NCBI GenBank assembly: GCA_041659105.1
Contig: JBAZYX010000003.1
Location: 18,960-82,959 of the forward strand
Direction of reading: 5' to 3'
Source of the DNA: CAIUKV01 sp041659105
GTDB lineage: Bacteria; Actinomycetota; Acidimicrobiia; IMCC26256; PALSA-555
Length of the DNA stretch: 64,000 nucleotides
In this document: piece by piece, positions 1 through 8,786 of the stretch
Position numbering within the stretch: the first letter of the stretch is position 1
Layout of the letters: each line of letters begins with the position of its first letter
Notes under the pieces: model-generated
Told to the model about the DNA's origin: nothing
Database searches by the model: none
What the model saw: only the letters and a program-made list of their open reading frames with translations
Program-made: the position numbers and the translations under genes

Positions 1-101
1 AGCAGGTCGAGGCGGACGAGCCGGGCCACGATGCCGACGTCGGCCGGCAGGCCCAGCTCGGCCGCCCAGTCCCGCGTGGCGGGCGGCGGGGTCGCGGCCA
101 T
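1..101 (-). CDS. Partial CDS, N-terminal 33 codons of an unrecognised protein
   Basis: Only the first 33 codons are inside the window; the gene runs off the left edge. Its ATG (99-101) directly follows the TGA of the upstream amidohydrolase with no gap, so the two are very probably cotranscribed and translationally coupled. The visible N-terminus starts MAATPPPATRDW and continues into a helix-like segment rich in Leu, Val and Arg. I do not recognise a family from so short a piece. Existence of the gene rests on the exact stop-start junction and the continuous frame to the edge. Confidence 0.55.
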   Translation of the reverse strand, partial: MAATPPPATRDWAAELGLPADVGIVARLVRLDL

Positions 102-1322
102 TCAGGCAGTGATGCCGAAGCGCTCGAGCCCGTACGCGCGGATGGCGTTGCCCCGGACGAGCAGGCGCACCTCGTCGGCGTTCATCCCCGCCTCGGTGCA
201 GAGCCGGTGCGCGACGGCACGCGAGTTGGGCCAGGTGCCGTTCGCGTGCGGGTAGTCGGTCTCGAACACGATCTGGCCCATGCCGATCTCGTCACGGCTG
301 CGCAGCCCGTGCAAGTCGTCGAAGATGCAGCCGAAGACGCGGTCGCGCACGTACGACGACGGCGCGTCGGCGAGCTCGACGCCGCCGACGTCCTCGTGCC
401 ACACCCCGTCCATCCGCTCGAGCTGGAACGGCATCCAGCCCACCTGGCTCTCGGCGTACGCGAGCTTGAGCTTCGGGAACCGCTCGAGCGTGCGCGACCA
501 GACGAAGTCGGCCAGGGAGCCCTGCGCGTTCTGCGAGTTGAGGGACATCGACACCGCGAGGGGAGCGTCGGGGGACGTGGTGGGCATGCTCGACGACGAG
601 CCGATGTGCATCGAGACCGTCGTGTCGGTCTCCTCGCAGGCCGTGAACATCGGGTCCCACTTGCCGGTGTAGAGGGACGGGTAGCCGAGCTTCGACGGGT
701 TCTCGCTGAACGCGATCGCGAAGCTGCCCTTGGCCGCGCAGCGCCGGACCTCCTCGGCCGCGAGGTCGGGGTCCCACAGCGGGACGACCGTGAGGGGGAC
801 GAGCCGGCCGGTGGCCGCACCGCCGCACCACTCGTCGATCATCCAGTCGTTGTAGATCTGGAGGCAGGCGAGGCCGAGGTCGTGGTCGGCACGCTCGGCG
901 AAGCCCTGCCCGGCAAAGCGGGGAAACGTGTTCGGGTAGCAGATCGACACCTGGATGTGGCCCTCGTCCATGTCGGCGAGCCGGGCCGTCTGGTCGTAGG
1001 TGCCGGGCCGGAAGTCGTCGTAGATGGCGGGCCGGTTCTCCTGCTCCTCGGGCGGGATGCCCGCGGCGGCGTGGAGCATCCCGGTGGGCAGCACGAGGTC
1101 GTCGAACTCCCAGATGTCGCACCAGTCGCCGTCGGGGACGTCGCGGAAGAGGCGCATCCCACCGCCCTCGAAGGCGAGCTTCGCCCGCTGGCGGACGACC
1201 TTCGGACCCCGGTCCTTCATGGAGGCGGGGAGCTCGCGCTGCCACAGGTCCTGGGGCTCGAGCACGTGGTCGTCGACGGAGATGATGTCGGGGAAGTCGG
1301 CCTCGGCGGGGGTGACGGTCAT
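102..1322 (-). CDS. Amidohydrolase family 2 (metal-dependent hydrolase)
   Basis: Predicted 406-residue TIM-barrel hydrolase or decarboxylase of the amidohydrolase 2 family. The N-terminus carries the typical metal-site start SVDDHVLEPQDLW, and near the C-terminus ETDYPHANGTWPNS is the conserved strand-8 region with the catalytic Asp. I chose ATG 1322 over an ATG 14 codons upstream because AGGAG lies 5 nt before it and the upstream start would overlap the palindrome at 1359-1377. It is clearly paralogous to the gene at 24216-25427 (same length class, shared RPGTYDQ/RPGCWKQ and YNDWMIDEWC segments). Substrate unknown; these proteins often sit in aromatic or steroid degradation clusters, and the next genes are flavin and acyl-CoA enzymes. 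Confidence 0.88.
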   Translation of the reverse strand: MTVTPAEADFPDIISVDDHVLEPQDLWQRELPASMKDRGPKVVRQRAKLAFEGGGMRLFRDVPDGDWCDIWEFDDLVLPTGMLHAAAGIPPEEQENRPAIYDDFRPGTYDQTARLADMDEGHIQVSICYPNTFPRFAGQGFAERADHDLGLACLQIYNDWMIDEWCGGAATGRLVPLTVVPLWDPDLAAEEVRRCAAKGSFAIAFSENPSKLGYPSLYTGKWDPMFTACEETDTTVSMHIGSSSSMPTTSPDAPLAVSMSLNSQNAQGSLADFVWSRTLERFPKLKLAYAESQVGWMPFQLERMDGVWHEDVGGVELADAPSSYVRDRVFGCIFDDLHGLRSRDEIGMGQIVFETDYPHANGTWPNSRAVAHRLCTEAGMNADEVRLLVRGNAIRAYGLERFGITA

Positions 1323-1358
1323 CGGGACTCCTGCGGGTCGGGAAGGGTAGTTACCTTT

Positions 1359-1377
1359 GGACAAAGATACTTGTTCC
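1359..1377. promoter_or_regulatory. Imperfect palindrome, candidate repressor operator
   Basis: On the minus strand GGAACAA and TTTGTCC flank a short TATC-type centre. It lies 37 bp upstream of the amidohydrolase start and before the divergent membrane-protein gene, a typical TetR-family operator position. The cognate regulator is not in the immediate neighbourhood. Confidence 0.35.
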
Positions 1378-1419
1378 CGAGAGATCCCCCTGTCAATCCC
1401 TGGTCACGCAGAATGCGCC

Positions 1420-2160
1420 GTGCCCCATCGCCGCTTCACCGACGTCCCCCCGGGGACGGGACCGCTCCGGCCCCGGCTCGTGCTCCGCCACGCCCGGGGC
1501 ATGCTGCGGGCCCGGACCGGGCGGATCGCCGGGGCCGCGTTCGTCTTCTTCGTACCGCCGGCCGCGCTCTTCTTCGGCGCCGAGTTCGTGCGGGACGCCC
1601 GGGCCGACGCCGACGGCACGAACCGGTGGATCCTCCTCGCCGCGGTGATCGCGGTGGCCAGCCTGTTCCGGCTGCTCGGCGAGGTGTTCTTCGCCGGGTT
1701 CCTCGACCTCGCGATCGGCGACGACTACTTCCGGGGCGAGCGCCGGAACCTGCGCGAGGTGCTGCAGGACCTGCCCTGGCGTCCGCTGGTGGTCGTCGAC
1801 GTCGTCGTGAACGTCGGCGCGGCGATCGGGCTCGCGTTGTTCGTCGTCCCCGGTCTGGTCGTCTACGTGCTGCTCGGGTTGGTCGGTCCGGTCGTCGTGC
1901 AGGAGCGGCGGGGCGCGTGGGACGCGATGCGACGCACGGCCCGGATCTCGCGCCCGCACTGGTTCCTGGTCCTCGCGCTCGTGGTGATCCCGCTCGGCGT
2001 CGAGCACGCGCTCGCCGAGCTCGTGCGCGAGCTCGTGCACGACGACGGCCTGCTGATCGTGATCAGCGCGGAGTGGTTGATCGCGGTGACGATGCTCGCG
2101 CTCGTGGGCGTGGTCGAAGTCGCCCTCGCGACCGAGCTCATGGCCCGCTCGCCGGAGTGA
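1420..2160 (+). CDS. Hypothetical multi-pass membrane protein
   Basis: Not assigned to a named family. After a short Arg-rich N-terminus the protein has hydrophobic segments at the AGAAFVFFVPPAALFF, WILLAAVIAVASLFRLL, VVVDVVVNVGAAIGLALFVVPGLVVYVLLG, WFLVLALVVIPLG and AVTMLALVGVVEVALATEL regions, giving about five membrane passes. The cytoplasmic stretch QERRGAWDAMRRTARISRPHW resembles the conserved loop of actinobacterial proteins related to glycerophosphodiester phosphodiesterase membrane domains. The frame is open from 1357, but a start there would lie within the operator at 1359-1377; GTG 1420, GTG 1480 and ATG 1501 are alternatives, none with a strong ribosome site. Start therefore uncertain. 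Confidence 0.6.
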   Translation: MPHRRFTDVPPGTGPLRPRLVLRHARGMLRARTGRIAGAAFVFFVPPAALFFGAEFVRDARADADGTNRWILLAAVIAVASLFRLLGEVFFAGFLDLAIGDDYFRGERRNLREVLQDLPWRPLVVVDVVVNVGAAIGLALFVVPGLVVYVLLGLVGPVVVQERRGAWDAMRRTARISRPHWFLVLALVVIPLGVEHALAELVRELVHDDGLLIVISAEWLIAVTMLALVGVVEVALATELMARSPE

Positions 2161-2163
2161 CCA

Positions 2164-3282
2164 TCACGCCAGGAGGTTCCGGGCCCACTCGATGTGGTGC
2201 TGCGGGTTGACCATCGCGTGCTGGGTGCCGGCGTGGATGTCGCGGAAGGCCCGTTCGATCGGCCCCGACCGCAGCCCGGACGTGCCGGCCAGCAGGTAGC
2301 AGCCCCGGATGACCTCCGCGGCCTCCTCGGTGACGAACGCGTTGGTGGACCGCACCTCGGCGCTGAGCTCCGCGGTGACCGTGCCGAGCTCGCCCGCCTC
2401 CTCGGCCTGGCGGAACACCTCGCGGGTGCGGGCCGCCGACGCGCGCGCCCGCTGCTCGAGCCGCGCGTAGTCGTGGAGGAACCGCTCGCTCTCCGCCAGC
2501 ACCGAGGCCGAGGCCATTCGGTGCTTCGTGGGCGCGAGCGTCCGCACCTCGTCCAGGGCACGGCGGGCGAGGCCCATCGCCCAGGCGGCGTGGCCCACGC
2601 AGGTGAGGATCAGGATGCCGAGGTCGTAGACGGTGCCCCCGCGGCGGTGCAGTGGGGCGAGCGAGCCGACGGCGGCGTAGGAGAACGACGCCGCCTCGGG
2701 CACGAACACGTCGACCACCCGGTAGTCGTAGCTCGCGGTGGCACGCAGGCCCATCACGTCCCAGTTGCCGGTGAGCGTGACGGCGTCCTTGGGGACGACG
2801 CCCATCCGGTACTCGGGCGGGTTGTCGCCGTCGGTGACGATGAAGCCCATGCCCACGAGGGACGCGTGGTCGATGCCGCTGCCGAACTGGAAGTTGCCGT
2901 TCACCACGTAGCCGCCGACGACCTTGGTGGCCTGGCCGTTGGGCGCGAGCTGGCCGGCCATGAGCGGCACGCCGTCGGCGAACGCCTCGCGCACGAACTC
3001 GTCGCCACACCAGGCGCCGAAGAACGCGCTCGTCGTCGCACAGGCCATGTAGGTCCATCCGGTGGACCCGTCGGCGTACGCGATCTCCTCGACGATGTCG
3101 AGGTTCTCCTCCAGCGACAGCTCGAGACCACCGAGCTCCTTCGGGGCGAGCGCGCCGTAGAGCCCGGCCTCCCGGAACGCCTCGACCACGACATGGTCGA
3201 CGGGCGTCGCGTCGGAGTGCGCGTGCTCCTCGACGAGCGGACGCAGCGCGCGGGCGGCCGCGAGCGGGTCGTGCACCGTCAT
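2164..3282 (-). CDS. Acyl-CoA dehydrogenase-fold flavoprotein (type 2 C-terminal domain)
   Basis: 372 residues with the acyl-CoA dehydrogenase fold: N-terminal helical domain (FREAGLYGALAPKELGGLE), middle beta domain with SGIDHASLVGMGF and NWDVMGLRATAS, and a C-terminal helical domain starting near CVGHAAWAMGLARRALDE. The GWTYMACATTSAFFG segment and the type-2 C-terminus resemble two-component flavin-dependent monooxygenases of the HsaA/DszC group as much as true acyl-CoA dehydrogenases, so it may hydroxylate a substrate using reduced flavin. Its ATG overlaps the stop of the upstream nitronate monooxygenase gene by ATGA, showing cotranscription. The choice between dehydrogenase and monooxygenase cannot be settled from sequence alone. 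Confidence 0.83.
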   Translation of the reverse strand: MTVHDPLAAARALRPLVEEHAHSDATPVDHVVVEAFREAGLYGALAPKELGGLELSLEENLDIVEEIAYADGSTGWTYMACATTSAFFGAWCGDEFVREAFADGVPLMAGQLAPNGQATKVVGGYVVNGNFQFGSGIDHASLVGMGFIVTDGDNPPEYRMGVVPKDAVTLTGNWDVMGLRATASYDYRVVDVFVPEAASFSYAAVGSLAPLHRRGGTVYDLGILILTCVGHAAWAMGLARRALDEVRTLAPTKHRMASASVLAESERFLHDYARLEQRARASAARTREVFRQAEEAGELGTVTAELSAEVRSTNAFVTEEAAEVIRGCYLLAGTSGLRSGPIERAFRDIHAGTQHAMVNPQHHIEWARNLLA

Positions 3283-4406
3283 TCGGCGTCTCCCAGCAGG
3301 GTCGTCAGGCGCTCGGTCGTCTCGACCCACTCCTCGACGAGGTCGAGCATGACGTCCTTGGTCGGGCGGACCCGGTTCATCCGGCCGACGATCTGCCCGA
3401 CCGGGAAGCCCGACAGCTCCTTGTTGTGGACCCGGGTGATGCGCCGGGCCGCCTCGCCGTAGAGGATCCCTTGGAGCGGCATCGGCAGCGGCTCGGGCGC
3501 GCCGGGCCGGTCCCAGGCCTCGGTCCACGCGGACCGCAGCTGGCGGGCCGGCTTGCCGGTCATCACCCGGGCCCGCACCGTGTCCTTCGACGTCGCCGCG
3601 AGCAGGTTCTCGACCGCCATGGGGTTGGTGTCGGCCTCGGCCACGGTGAGCCAGATCGAGCCGGTCCACACGCCTTGTGCCCCCAGGGCGAGCGCGGCCG
3701 CGATCTGGCGGCCGGTGCCGATCCCGCCCGCGGCGAGCACCGGCACGTCGGGGCCGACGGCGTCGACCACCTCGGGCACGAGCACCATCGTGGAGATCTC
3801 GCCGCAGTGCCCACCGGCCTCGGTGCCCTGGGCGACGATGACGTCGACGCCGATCGCCACCTGGCGCTCGGCGTGCTGGCGGGCACCCACGAGCGCACCC
3901 ACGAGCAGACCGTGCTCGTGGGCCTTGGCCACCACGTCGGGCGGCACGGGCCCGAGCGCGTTGACCAGCATCTTCACCTTGGGGTGGGCCAGCGAGACCT
4001 CGACCTGGCCCGGACCCTCGAGGTCGACGTTGAGGCCCGCGGCCTTCAGCGTGCCGGTCTCGACGTCGGGCGGGAGCTCGGGGACGCCGTGCTCGGCGAG
4101 CACCTCGTCCACGAACCGACGGTGCTCCTCGGGGATGAGGTCGGACAGGTTGTCGACGGTCGCCTCGCTCCCGCCGCCCTTCCCGACGTACTTCGCGGGC
4201 ATCACGATGTCGACGCCGTAGGGCTTGTCGCCCACGTGCTCGTCGATCCAGTCGAGCTCGACCTCGAGCTCGTCGGGGGAGAAGGCGAGGGCGCCGAGCA
4301 CCCCGAAACCGCCCGCTCGGCTCACGGCGGCGACGACGTCGCGGCAGTGGGAGAAGGCGAAGATCGGGAACTCGATCCCCAGGCGTTCGCAGATGGGTGT
4401 GCGCAC
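3279..4406 (-). CDS. Nitronate monooxygenase / 2-nitropropane dioxygenase-like flavoprotein
   Basis: 375-residue FMN-dependent TIM-barrel protein. PICERLGIEFPIF opens the barrel, DVIVAQGTEAGGHCGE is the family signature with the phosphate-binding and catalytic region, and PVLAAGGIGTGRQIAAALALGAQGVWTGSIW is the FMN-phosphate motif. The family oxidises alkyl nitronates (including toxic 3-nitropropionate), but many members are enoyl reductase-like enzymes. GTG 4406 is preceded by GAGGTG about 6 nt upstream. The gene overlaps the downstream flavoprotein by 4 bp (ATGA), so the two probably share an mRNA and perhaps a flavin-based pathway. The cupin gene at 4569 is divergent. Confidence 0.87.
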   Translation of the reverse strand: MRTPICERLGIEFPIFAFSHCRDVVAAVSRAGGFGVLGALAFSPDELEVELDWIDEHVGDKPYGVDIVMPAKYVGKGGGSEATVDNLSDLIPEEHRRFVDEVLAEHGVPELPPDVETGTLKAAGLNVDLEGPGQVEVSLAHPKVKMLVNALGPVPPDVVAKAHEHGLLVGALVGARQHAERQVAIGVDVIVAQGTEAGGHCGEISTMVLVPEVVDAVGPDVPVLAAGGIGTGRQIAAALALGAQGVWTGSIWLTVAEADTNPMAVENLLAATSKDTVRARVMTGKPARQLRSAWTEAWDRPGAPEPLPMPLQGILYGEAARRITRVHNKELSGFPVGQIVGRMNRVRPTKDVMLDLVEEWVETTERLTTLLGDAE

Positions 4407-4568
4407 GACGGCACCTCGGATGCTCGGGGTACGGTGACGGCCGCCCGACCCTGGTCGCGACCGGCCTCCATCAAAGCACCATCGAGGCACCGGAGCCGGA
4501 CCCGCGCCCGTCTCGCCCCAAACCCCGCCGCTCCCGCCACCGCGCCCACCCACTCCCCGGAGCCACCC

Positions 4569-5096
4569 GTGTCCGACGCCCCTGCGAGCCCGAAGGTCCC
4601 CGGTCTCGGGCCGGTCATCCGCCGCTTCGACGACCCCGACGTGCCCTGGCAGCAGGTTCGGAACCAGCGCAACGCCGACGGCAGCGAGTCCTCGGTGTGG
4701 GAGAAGTGGTTCGCGTTCTCCGCCGAACCGCAGTACCTGTCGCTCTACGCCAAGTACGACCCGGGGATGATCGTGCGCCGGCACGGCCACTTCAGCCCCC
4801 ACATCGTGTTCGTGCTCGAGGGCGACGTGTGGATCGGCGAGGAGCACTGCCCCCAGGGCACGCACATCGAGCTCCCGCTCGGCGCCGCGTTCGGGCCGAT
4901 CGTGGCGGGGGACCAGGGCTGTGTGATGTTCGAGGTGATGCTCGGCGACCCGCGCTCGTGGGGCGACCAGCCCGAGGTGTACGAGTCCGTGCTCGCGGAG
5001 AAGGGCGTCACCCCGTTGCCCGACCCGCCGATCGCGTTCCCGGCCTGGCTCGAGGACCTGCGCGCGCACTGGTCGGGAGCCTCGGCGGATGACTGA
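4569..5096 (+). CDS. Cupin-domain protein
   Basis: 175 residues with a single small beta-barrel (cupin) domain. GMIVRRHGHFSPHIVFVLEGDVWIGEE supplies the first cupin motif with three metal-ligand-type His residues, and LPLGAAFGPIVAGDQGCVMFEVM the second. The C-terminal segment SWGDQPEVYESVLAEKGV is not informative. GTG 4569 has CGGAG upstream. It heads a plus-strand run: its last codons overlap the phosphotransferase gene by 8 bp (ATGACTGA). The catalytic role is unknown; such cupins can be dioxygenases, isomerases or binding proteins. Confidence 0.75.
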   Translation: MSDAPASPKVPGLGPVIRRFDDPDVPWQQVRNQRNADGSESSVWEKWFAFSAEPQYLSLYAKYDPGMIVRRHGHFSPHIVFVLEGDVWIGEEHCPQGTHIELPLGAAFGPIVAGDQGCVMFEVMLGDPRSWGDQPEVYESVLAEKGVTPLPDPPIAFPAWLEDLRAHWSGASADD

Positions 5097-6210
5097 AGCC
5101 GCAGAAGGCGCCCGACCCCAGGTCAGCACGCGCGACCGCGACGAGCTGCGGGCCCAGCTCGAGGCATGGCTGACGGGGCAGCGGGGCGACGCGACCCCCC
5201 ACGTCGACGAGCTCCAGGCGCCCGAGAGCACGGGCATGTCGAGCGACACCGTCCTCGTCGACGTCACCTGGAGCGACGGTGAGCGCGAGCGCCTCGTGGC
5301 CCGGCTCGCGCCCGACGCGAACGCCGCGCCCCTGTTCCCCGAGTACGACCTCGAGCGGCAGTACCGCACGATGGCCGAGGTCGCGGCGCGGTCCGCGGTC
5401 CCGGTGCCGCCGCTTTGCGCCTACGAGTCCGATCCCGCGCACCTCGGCACCGAGTTCATCGTGATGCACCGCGTCGAGGGGCTGGTCCCGCCCGACATCC
5501 CGCCCTACGCCTTCGGCGTCGGCTGGATCGCCGAGGCGACCGACGAGGAGCGGGTCCGGCTCCAGCAGGGCGCGGTCGGGCTGCTCGCCCAGCTGCACGC
5601 CATCGCCGACGCCCCGGCCGCGTTCCCGTGGCTCGCGCGCGCCGACGACCGCAGTCCGCTCCGCGGGCACGTCGACGAGCAGCGCGCCTACGCCGACTGG
5701 GTGCTCGACGGGCGCGACGGCCCGCTCATCGAGCGCGGCTTCGCGTGGCTCGAAGAGCACTGGCCCGAAGAGGAGGGGGTCACCGTCCTGTCCTGGGGCG
5801 ACGCGCGCATCGGCAACGTGATCTTCGCCGACTTCGCGCCGGCCGCGGTGCTCGACTGGGAGATGGCGGGCCTGGGGCCGCGCGAGCTCGACGTCGCGTG
5901 GATGATCTACCTGCACCGCTTCTTCGACGACCTCGCCCGCCAGCTCGACCTGCCCGGCCTGCCCGACTTCATGCGCCGCGGCGACGTGGTCGCGACCTAC
6001 GAGGAGCTGACCGGCTACACGCCGCGCGACCTCGACTGGTACACCGCGTACGCCGCGGTGCGGCACGCGATCATCATGACGCGGGTCGGGATGCGCCAGG
6101 CGCACTTCGGCGAAGCCGAGCTCCCCGCCGACCTCGACGAGCTGGTCACGCACCGGGCGTCCCTCGAGGCCATGCTCGCCGGCACCTACTGGGACTCGGT
6201 GGAAGCGTGA
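5089..6210 (+). CDS. Phosphotransferase family protein (APH / ACAD10-like kinase fold)
   Basis: 373 residues with the aminoglycoside-phosphotransferase kinase fold. LSWGDARIGNVIF is the catalytic loop (normally HGD; here WGD replaces His) and VLDWEMAGLGPRELDVAWMIYLHRF is the Mg-binding DxE region. Actinobacterial members of this group sit beside acyl-CoA dehydrogenases and thioesterases and resemble the kinase part of mammalian ACAD10/11, which acts on 4-hydroxyacyl-CoAs, so a role in hydroxy-fatty-acid catabolism is more likely than antibiotic resistance. It is coupled to the cupin upstream (8-bp overlap) and to the thioesterase downstream (GTGA overlap). Confidence 0.8.
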   Translation: MTEAAEGARPQVSTRDRDELRAQLEAWLTGQRGDATPHVDELQAPESTGMSSDTVLVDVTWSDGERERLVARLAPDANAAPLFPEYDLERQYRTMAEVAARSAVPVPPLCAYESDPAHLGTEFIVMHRVEGLVPPDIPPYAFGVGWIAEATDEERVRLQQGAVGLLAQLHAIADAPAAFPWLARADDRSPLRGHVDEQRAYADWVLDGRDGPLIERGFAWLEEHWPEEEGVTVLSWGDARIGNVIFADFAPAAVLDWEMAGLGPRELDVAWMIYLHRFFDDLARQLDLPGLPDFMRRGDVVATYEELTGYTPRDLDWYTAYAAVRHAIIMTRVGMRQAHFGEAELPADLDELVTHRASLEAMLAGTYWDSVEA

Positions 6211-6878
6211 GTGGACACCGGGGACCGGTCACCCAGGCCCGCGTCGACGCCGCGGTCGAAGCCCGCGCGCTCGCACACGCCATCGTGGCCGGCGACGCCG
6301 ACGACGCGACGTTCGCCCGGGTCGCGTCGCTCCTCGTCGAGGCGAACGCGCTCCTCGCCGCGGTCCCGCACCTCCCCCGGCCGATCTTCGACCCTGCCGC
6401 GATGCGTCGGATGCGCGACAACCCCGATCTGTCCGGCATCGACGCGATGGCCGATCGAGCGGTTGCCGGGCCGGCCAACCCCACCAGCGTCGACATCCGG
6501 GCCCGGCTCGTTCCCGGCGGCACGGAGGCCGACGTCGTGTTCGGGCCGGCATTCGAGGGCGCGCCCGGCCGGGTCCACGGCGGCATGGTGGCCGCGGTCT
6601 TCGACGACCTCCTGGGCGCGGCGATGGCCCAGACGAGATCGATCGGCTTCACCGGGCGGCTCACCGTCCACTACCGCGCGCCCGTGCCCATCGAGACGGA
6701 GATCCGGTTCCAGGTCACCGCCGGGGCGCGGGAAGGACGCAAGCTCCATGTCCACGGCGACGCCCGCCTCGGCGACCGCGTCCTCGCGAGTGCCGACGCG
6801 CTGATGATCCTGGTCGACGCCGAGCACTTCAAGACCCACGCCCACGAGCTGCTCGAACGCAGCGCGGGCGGGGAGTGA
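6207..6878 (+). CDS. PaaI-family acyl-CoA thioesterase (hotdog fold)
   Basis: 223 residues. After about 110 mainly helical residues comes a hotdog domain: VHGGMVAAVFDDLLGAA is the classic HGGxxxxxxD catalytic helix, followed by FTGRLTVHYRAPVPIETEIRFQVTAGAREGRKLHVHGDARLGDRVLASADALMI. This architecture matches PaaI/THEM4-like thioesterases that hydrolyse acyl-CoAs. GTG 6207 overlaps the preceding stop as GTGA. Co-transcription with a phosphotransferase and a phospholipid acyltransferase suggests fatty-acyl turnover. Confidence 0.8.
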   Translation: MSGHRGPVTQARVDAAVEARALAHAIVAGDADDATFARVASLLVEANALLAAVPHLPRPIFDPAAMRRMRDNPDLSGIDAMADRAVAGPANPTSVDIRARLVPGGTEADVVFGPAFEGAPGRVHGGMVAAVFDDLLGAAMAQTRSIGFTGRLTVHYRAPVPIETEIRFQVTAGAREGRKLHVHGDARLGDRVLASADALMILVDAEHFKTHAHELLERSAGGE

Positions 6879-6882
6879 CCCG

Positions 6883-7899
6883 GTGCTCCGCCGCTTCCTG
6901 GCCGTCCCCGGCTTCTACCTGATGGGGATCGCACTCCTGGTGCTCATGCCGATCTGGCTGCCGGTCGTGCTGCTGATCGACCTGTTCGCCGCGCCCCGGC
7001 GGCTCCCGCGGGTCCGGCTGATGCTGTTCGCCCTCTGGTGGGTGTGGCTGGAGATCATCGGTCTCACGCGCGCCGGTTGGTGGTTCCTCACCGGACGGGC
7101 CAAGCGGACCGACCTGCACTTCGCGCTCCAGCGGTGGTGGGCGAACGGGCTGGTGGTCGGGCTGCGGCGCACGTGCCGGCTCACACTCGAGCCGCGCCAC
7201 CTCGAGGTGCTCACGCCCGGGCCCGTGATCGTGCTGCCCCGCCACGCCAGCCTCGCCGACGCGCTGCTCTCGGCCTGGTTCGTGACCCGGCCGAAGCTGC
7301 TCCCGCACTACGTGCTCAAGCGCGAGCTGCTCGTCGACCCCTGCCTCGACATCGTGGGCAATCGGCTGCCGAACCACTTCCTCGACCGGGGCGCGGTCGA
7401 CAGCGGGCCCGAGCTGGCCGCGATCCGCGAGATGGCCGAAGGCGTGACCGAGAGCGACGAGTGCGCGGTCATCTTCCCCGAGGGCACCCGCGCCAACCCC
7501 GAGAAGCGGGCCCGCGGGCTCGCCCGCCTGGCCGAGCGCAACCCCGAGCGCGCGGCGAAGCTGAGCGCGCTGCGCCACCTGAACCCGCCTCGCCCCGCGG
7601 GCACCCTCGCGGTGTTGAACGGCGCTCCCGACGCCGACATCGTGATCATGGCCCACGCCGGGTTCGAGGGGCTCGACACCTTCGGCGGCATCCTCAAGGT
7701 GATTCCGGGCACCGCGCCGATCCTCCTCGACTGCATGCGCATCCCGCGGTCCGAGGTTCCCGAGGGCGACGACGCGCGCACGGTGTGGCTCGACGACCAG
7801 TGGCTCGAGCTCGACGAACGGGTCGACGCGCTGCTCGCGGAGCGCAACGCGCTCGTGGAAGCCGCCGGGAAGCACTCGCAGGAGACGGTCGCCCCGTGA
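6883..7899 (+). CDS. Lysophospholipid acyltransferase family protein (PlsC-like)
   Basis: 338 residues, membrane associated. N-terminal hydrophobic segments (about residues 8-33 and 47-70) precede the PlsC domain. RHASLADALL at residues 120-129 gives the catalytic HX4D motif (His121, Asp126), and FPEGTR provides the EGTR substrate-binding motif about 85 residues later. The predicted reaction is acyl transfer from acyl-CoA to a glycerophosphate or related acceptor. GTG 6883 begins 4 nt after the thioesterase stop, and the gene overlaps the DUF1295 gene by GTGA. Confidence 0.85.
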   Translation: MLRRFLAVPGFYLMGIALLVLMPIWLPVVLLIDLFAAPRRLPRVRLMLFALWWVWLEIIGLTRAGWWFLTGRAKRTDLHFALQRWWANGLVVGLRRTCRLTLEPRHLEVLTPGPVIVLPRHASLADALLSAWFVTRPKLLPHYVLKRELLVDPCLDIVGNRLPNHFLDRGAVDSGPELAAIREMAEGVTESDECAVIFPEGTRANPEKRARGLARLAERNPERAAKLSALRHLNPPRPAGTLAVLNGAPDADIVIMAHAGFEGLDTFGGILKVIPGTAPILLDCMRIPRSEVPEGDDARTVWLDDQWLELDERVDALLAERNALVEAAGKHSQETVAP

Positions 7900-8687
7900 G
7901 CGACGCGGTGACCGCGATGGTCGTCGCCGCGGCGACGATCGCGGCACTGATGCTCGTCACATGGCTGGTCAGCCTCCCGTTGCGCAACGCGTCGATCGTC
8001 GACCTGATCTGGGGGCTCGGCTTCGTGCTCGTCGCGTGGGCGGTGCGGTGCACCGTCGACGGCAACAACGCCCGCCAGTGGCTGCTCGTCGGCATGGTCA
8101 CGCTCTGGGGGCTGCGGCTCTCCGCATACCTCACCTGGCGCAACCACGGCAACGGCGAGGACTACCGCTACCAGGCGATGCGCAAGCACTGGGGCCCGCG
8201 CTTTTGGTGGGTGAGCCTGTTCACGGTGTTCGTGGTCCAGGGCATCCTCATGTGGACGGTGTCGCTGTCGGTCCAGCTCGGGCAGGTCCCCGAGGACCCC
8301 GGTCTCGGCGTGCTCGCGGCGGTCGGCGTGCTGGTGTGGGCCGTGGGCCTCGGGTTCGAGGCGATCGGCGACGCGCAGCTCGCGCGGTTCAAGGCGGACC
8401 CCGCGAACGCGGGCACGGTCATGGACCAGGGCCTGTGGCGCTACACGCGTCACCCCAACTACTTCGGCGACGCGTGCGTGTGGTGGGGGATCACGCTCGT
8501 CGCGGTCGAGAGCGGTCTCGGGGCCGTGGGCATCGTGGGGGCCGTCGTGATGACGGTCCTGCTGCGCCGGGTCTCGGGCGTGACCCTGCTCGAGAAGTCG
8601 TTGAAGAAGCGACGCGCGGGCTACAACGAGTACATCGCCCGCACGAGCCCGTTCGTCCCCCGTCCGCCCAAGCGCGTCGCGCGCTGA
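7896..8687 (+). CDS. DUF1295 membrane protein (steroid 5-alpha-reductase / ICMT-like)
   Basis: 263 residues with about seven membrane segments. The C-terminal half has the DUF1295 signature: GLWRYTRHPNYFGDACVWWG, the NADPH/SAM-type pocket shared by steroid 5-alpha reductases and isoprenylcysteine methyltransferases, and ends SLKKRRAGYNEYIARTSPFVPRPP. Family members are thought to reduce double bonds in lipids or sterols, though most are uncharacterised. GTG 7896 overlaps the acyltransferase stop and is preceded by AGGAGA. Last gene of the 4569-8687 operon; a palindrome follows. Confidence 0.82.
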   Translation: MSDAVTAMVVAAATIAALMLVTWLVSLPLRNASIVDLIWGLGFVLVAWAVRCTVDGNNARQWLLVGMVTLWGLRLSAYLTWRNHGNGEDYRYQAMRKHWGPRFWWVSLFTVFVVQGILMWTVSLSVQLGQVPEDPGLGVLAAVGVLVWAVGLGFEAIGDAQLARFKADPANAGTVMDQGLWRYTRHPNYFGDACVWWGITLVAVESGLGAVGIVGAVVMTVLLRRVSGVTLLEKSLKKRRAGYNEYIARTSPFVPRPPKRVAR

Positions 8688-8714
8688 ACGATCGCACCAC
8701 CCCACCCCCACCCC

Positions 8715-8768
8715 CCGTTTTGGCGTCGCTCGACCCACCGGAACGGGTGTCCAACGACGCCAAAACGG
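8715..8768. repeat. Long inverted repeat, T-rich 5' and A-rich 3' arms
   Basis: Perfect 14-bp arms: CCGTTTTGGCGTCG (8715-8728) and CGACGCCAAAACGG (8755-8768). The 26-bp interior can form a further small ACCC/GGGT stem. It lies between two same-strand genes and could end the upstream operon, but the T run is 5' of the stem, opposite to a normal intrinsic terminator. Related in sequence to the palindrome at 23271-23321. Confidence 0.8.
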
Positions 8769-8786
8769 AAAGAGAGCGAACCACCG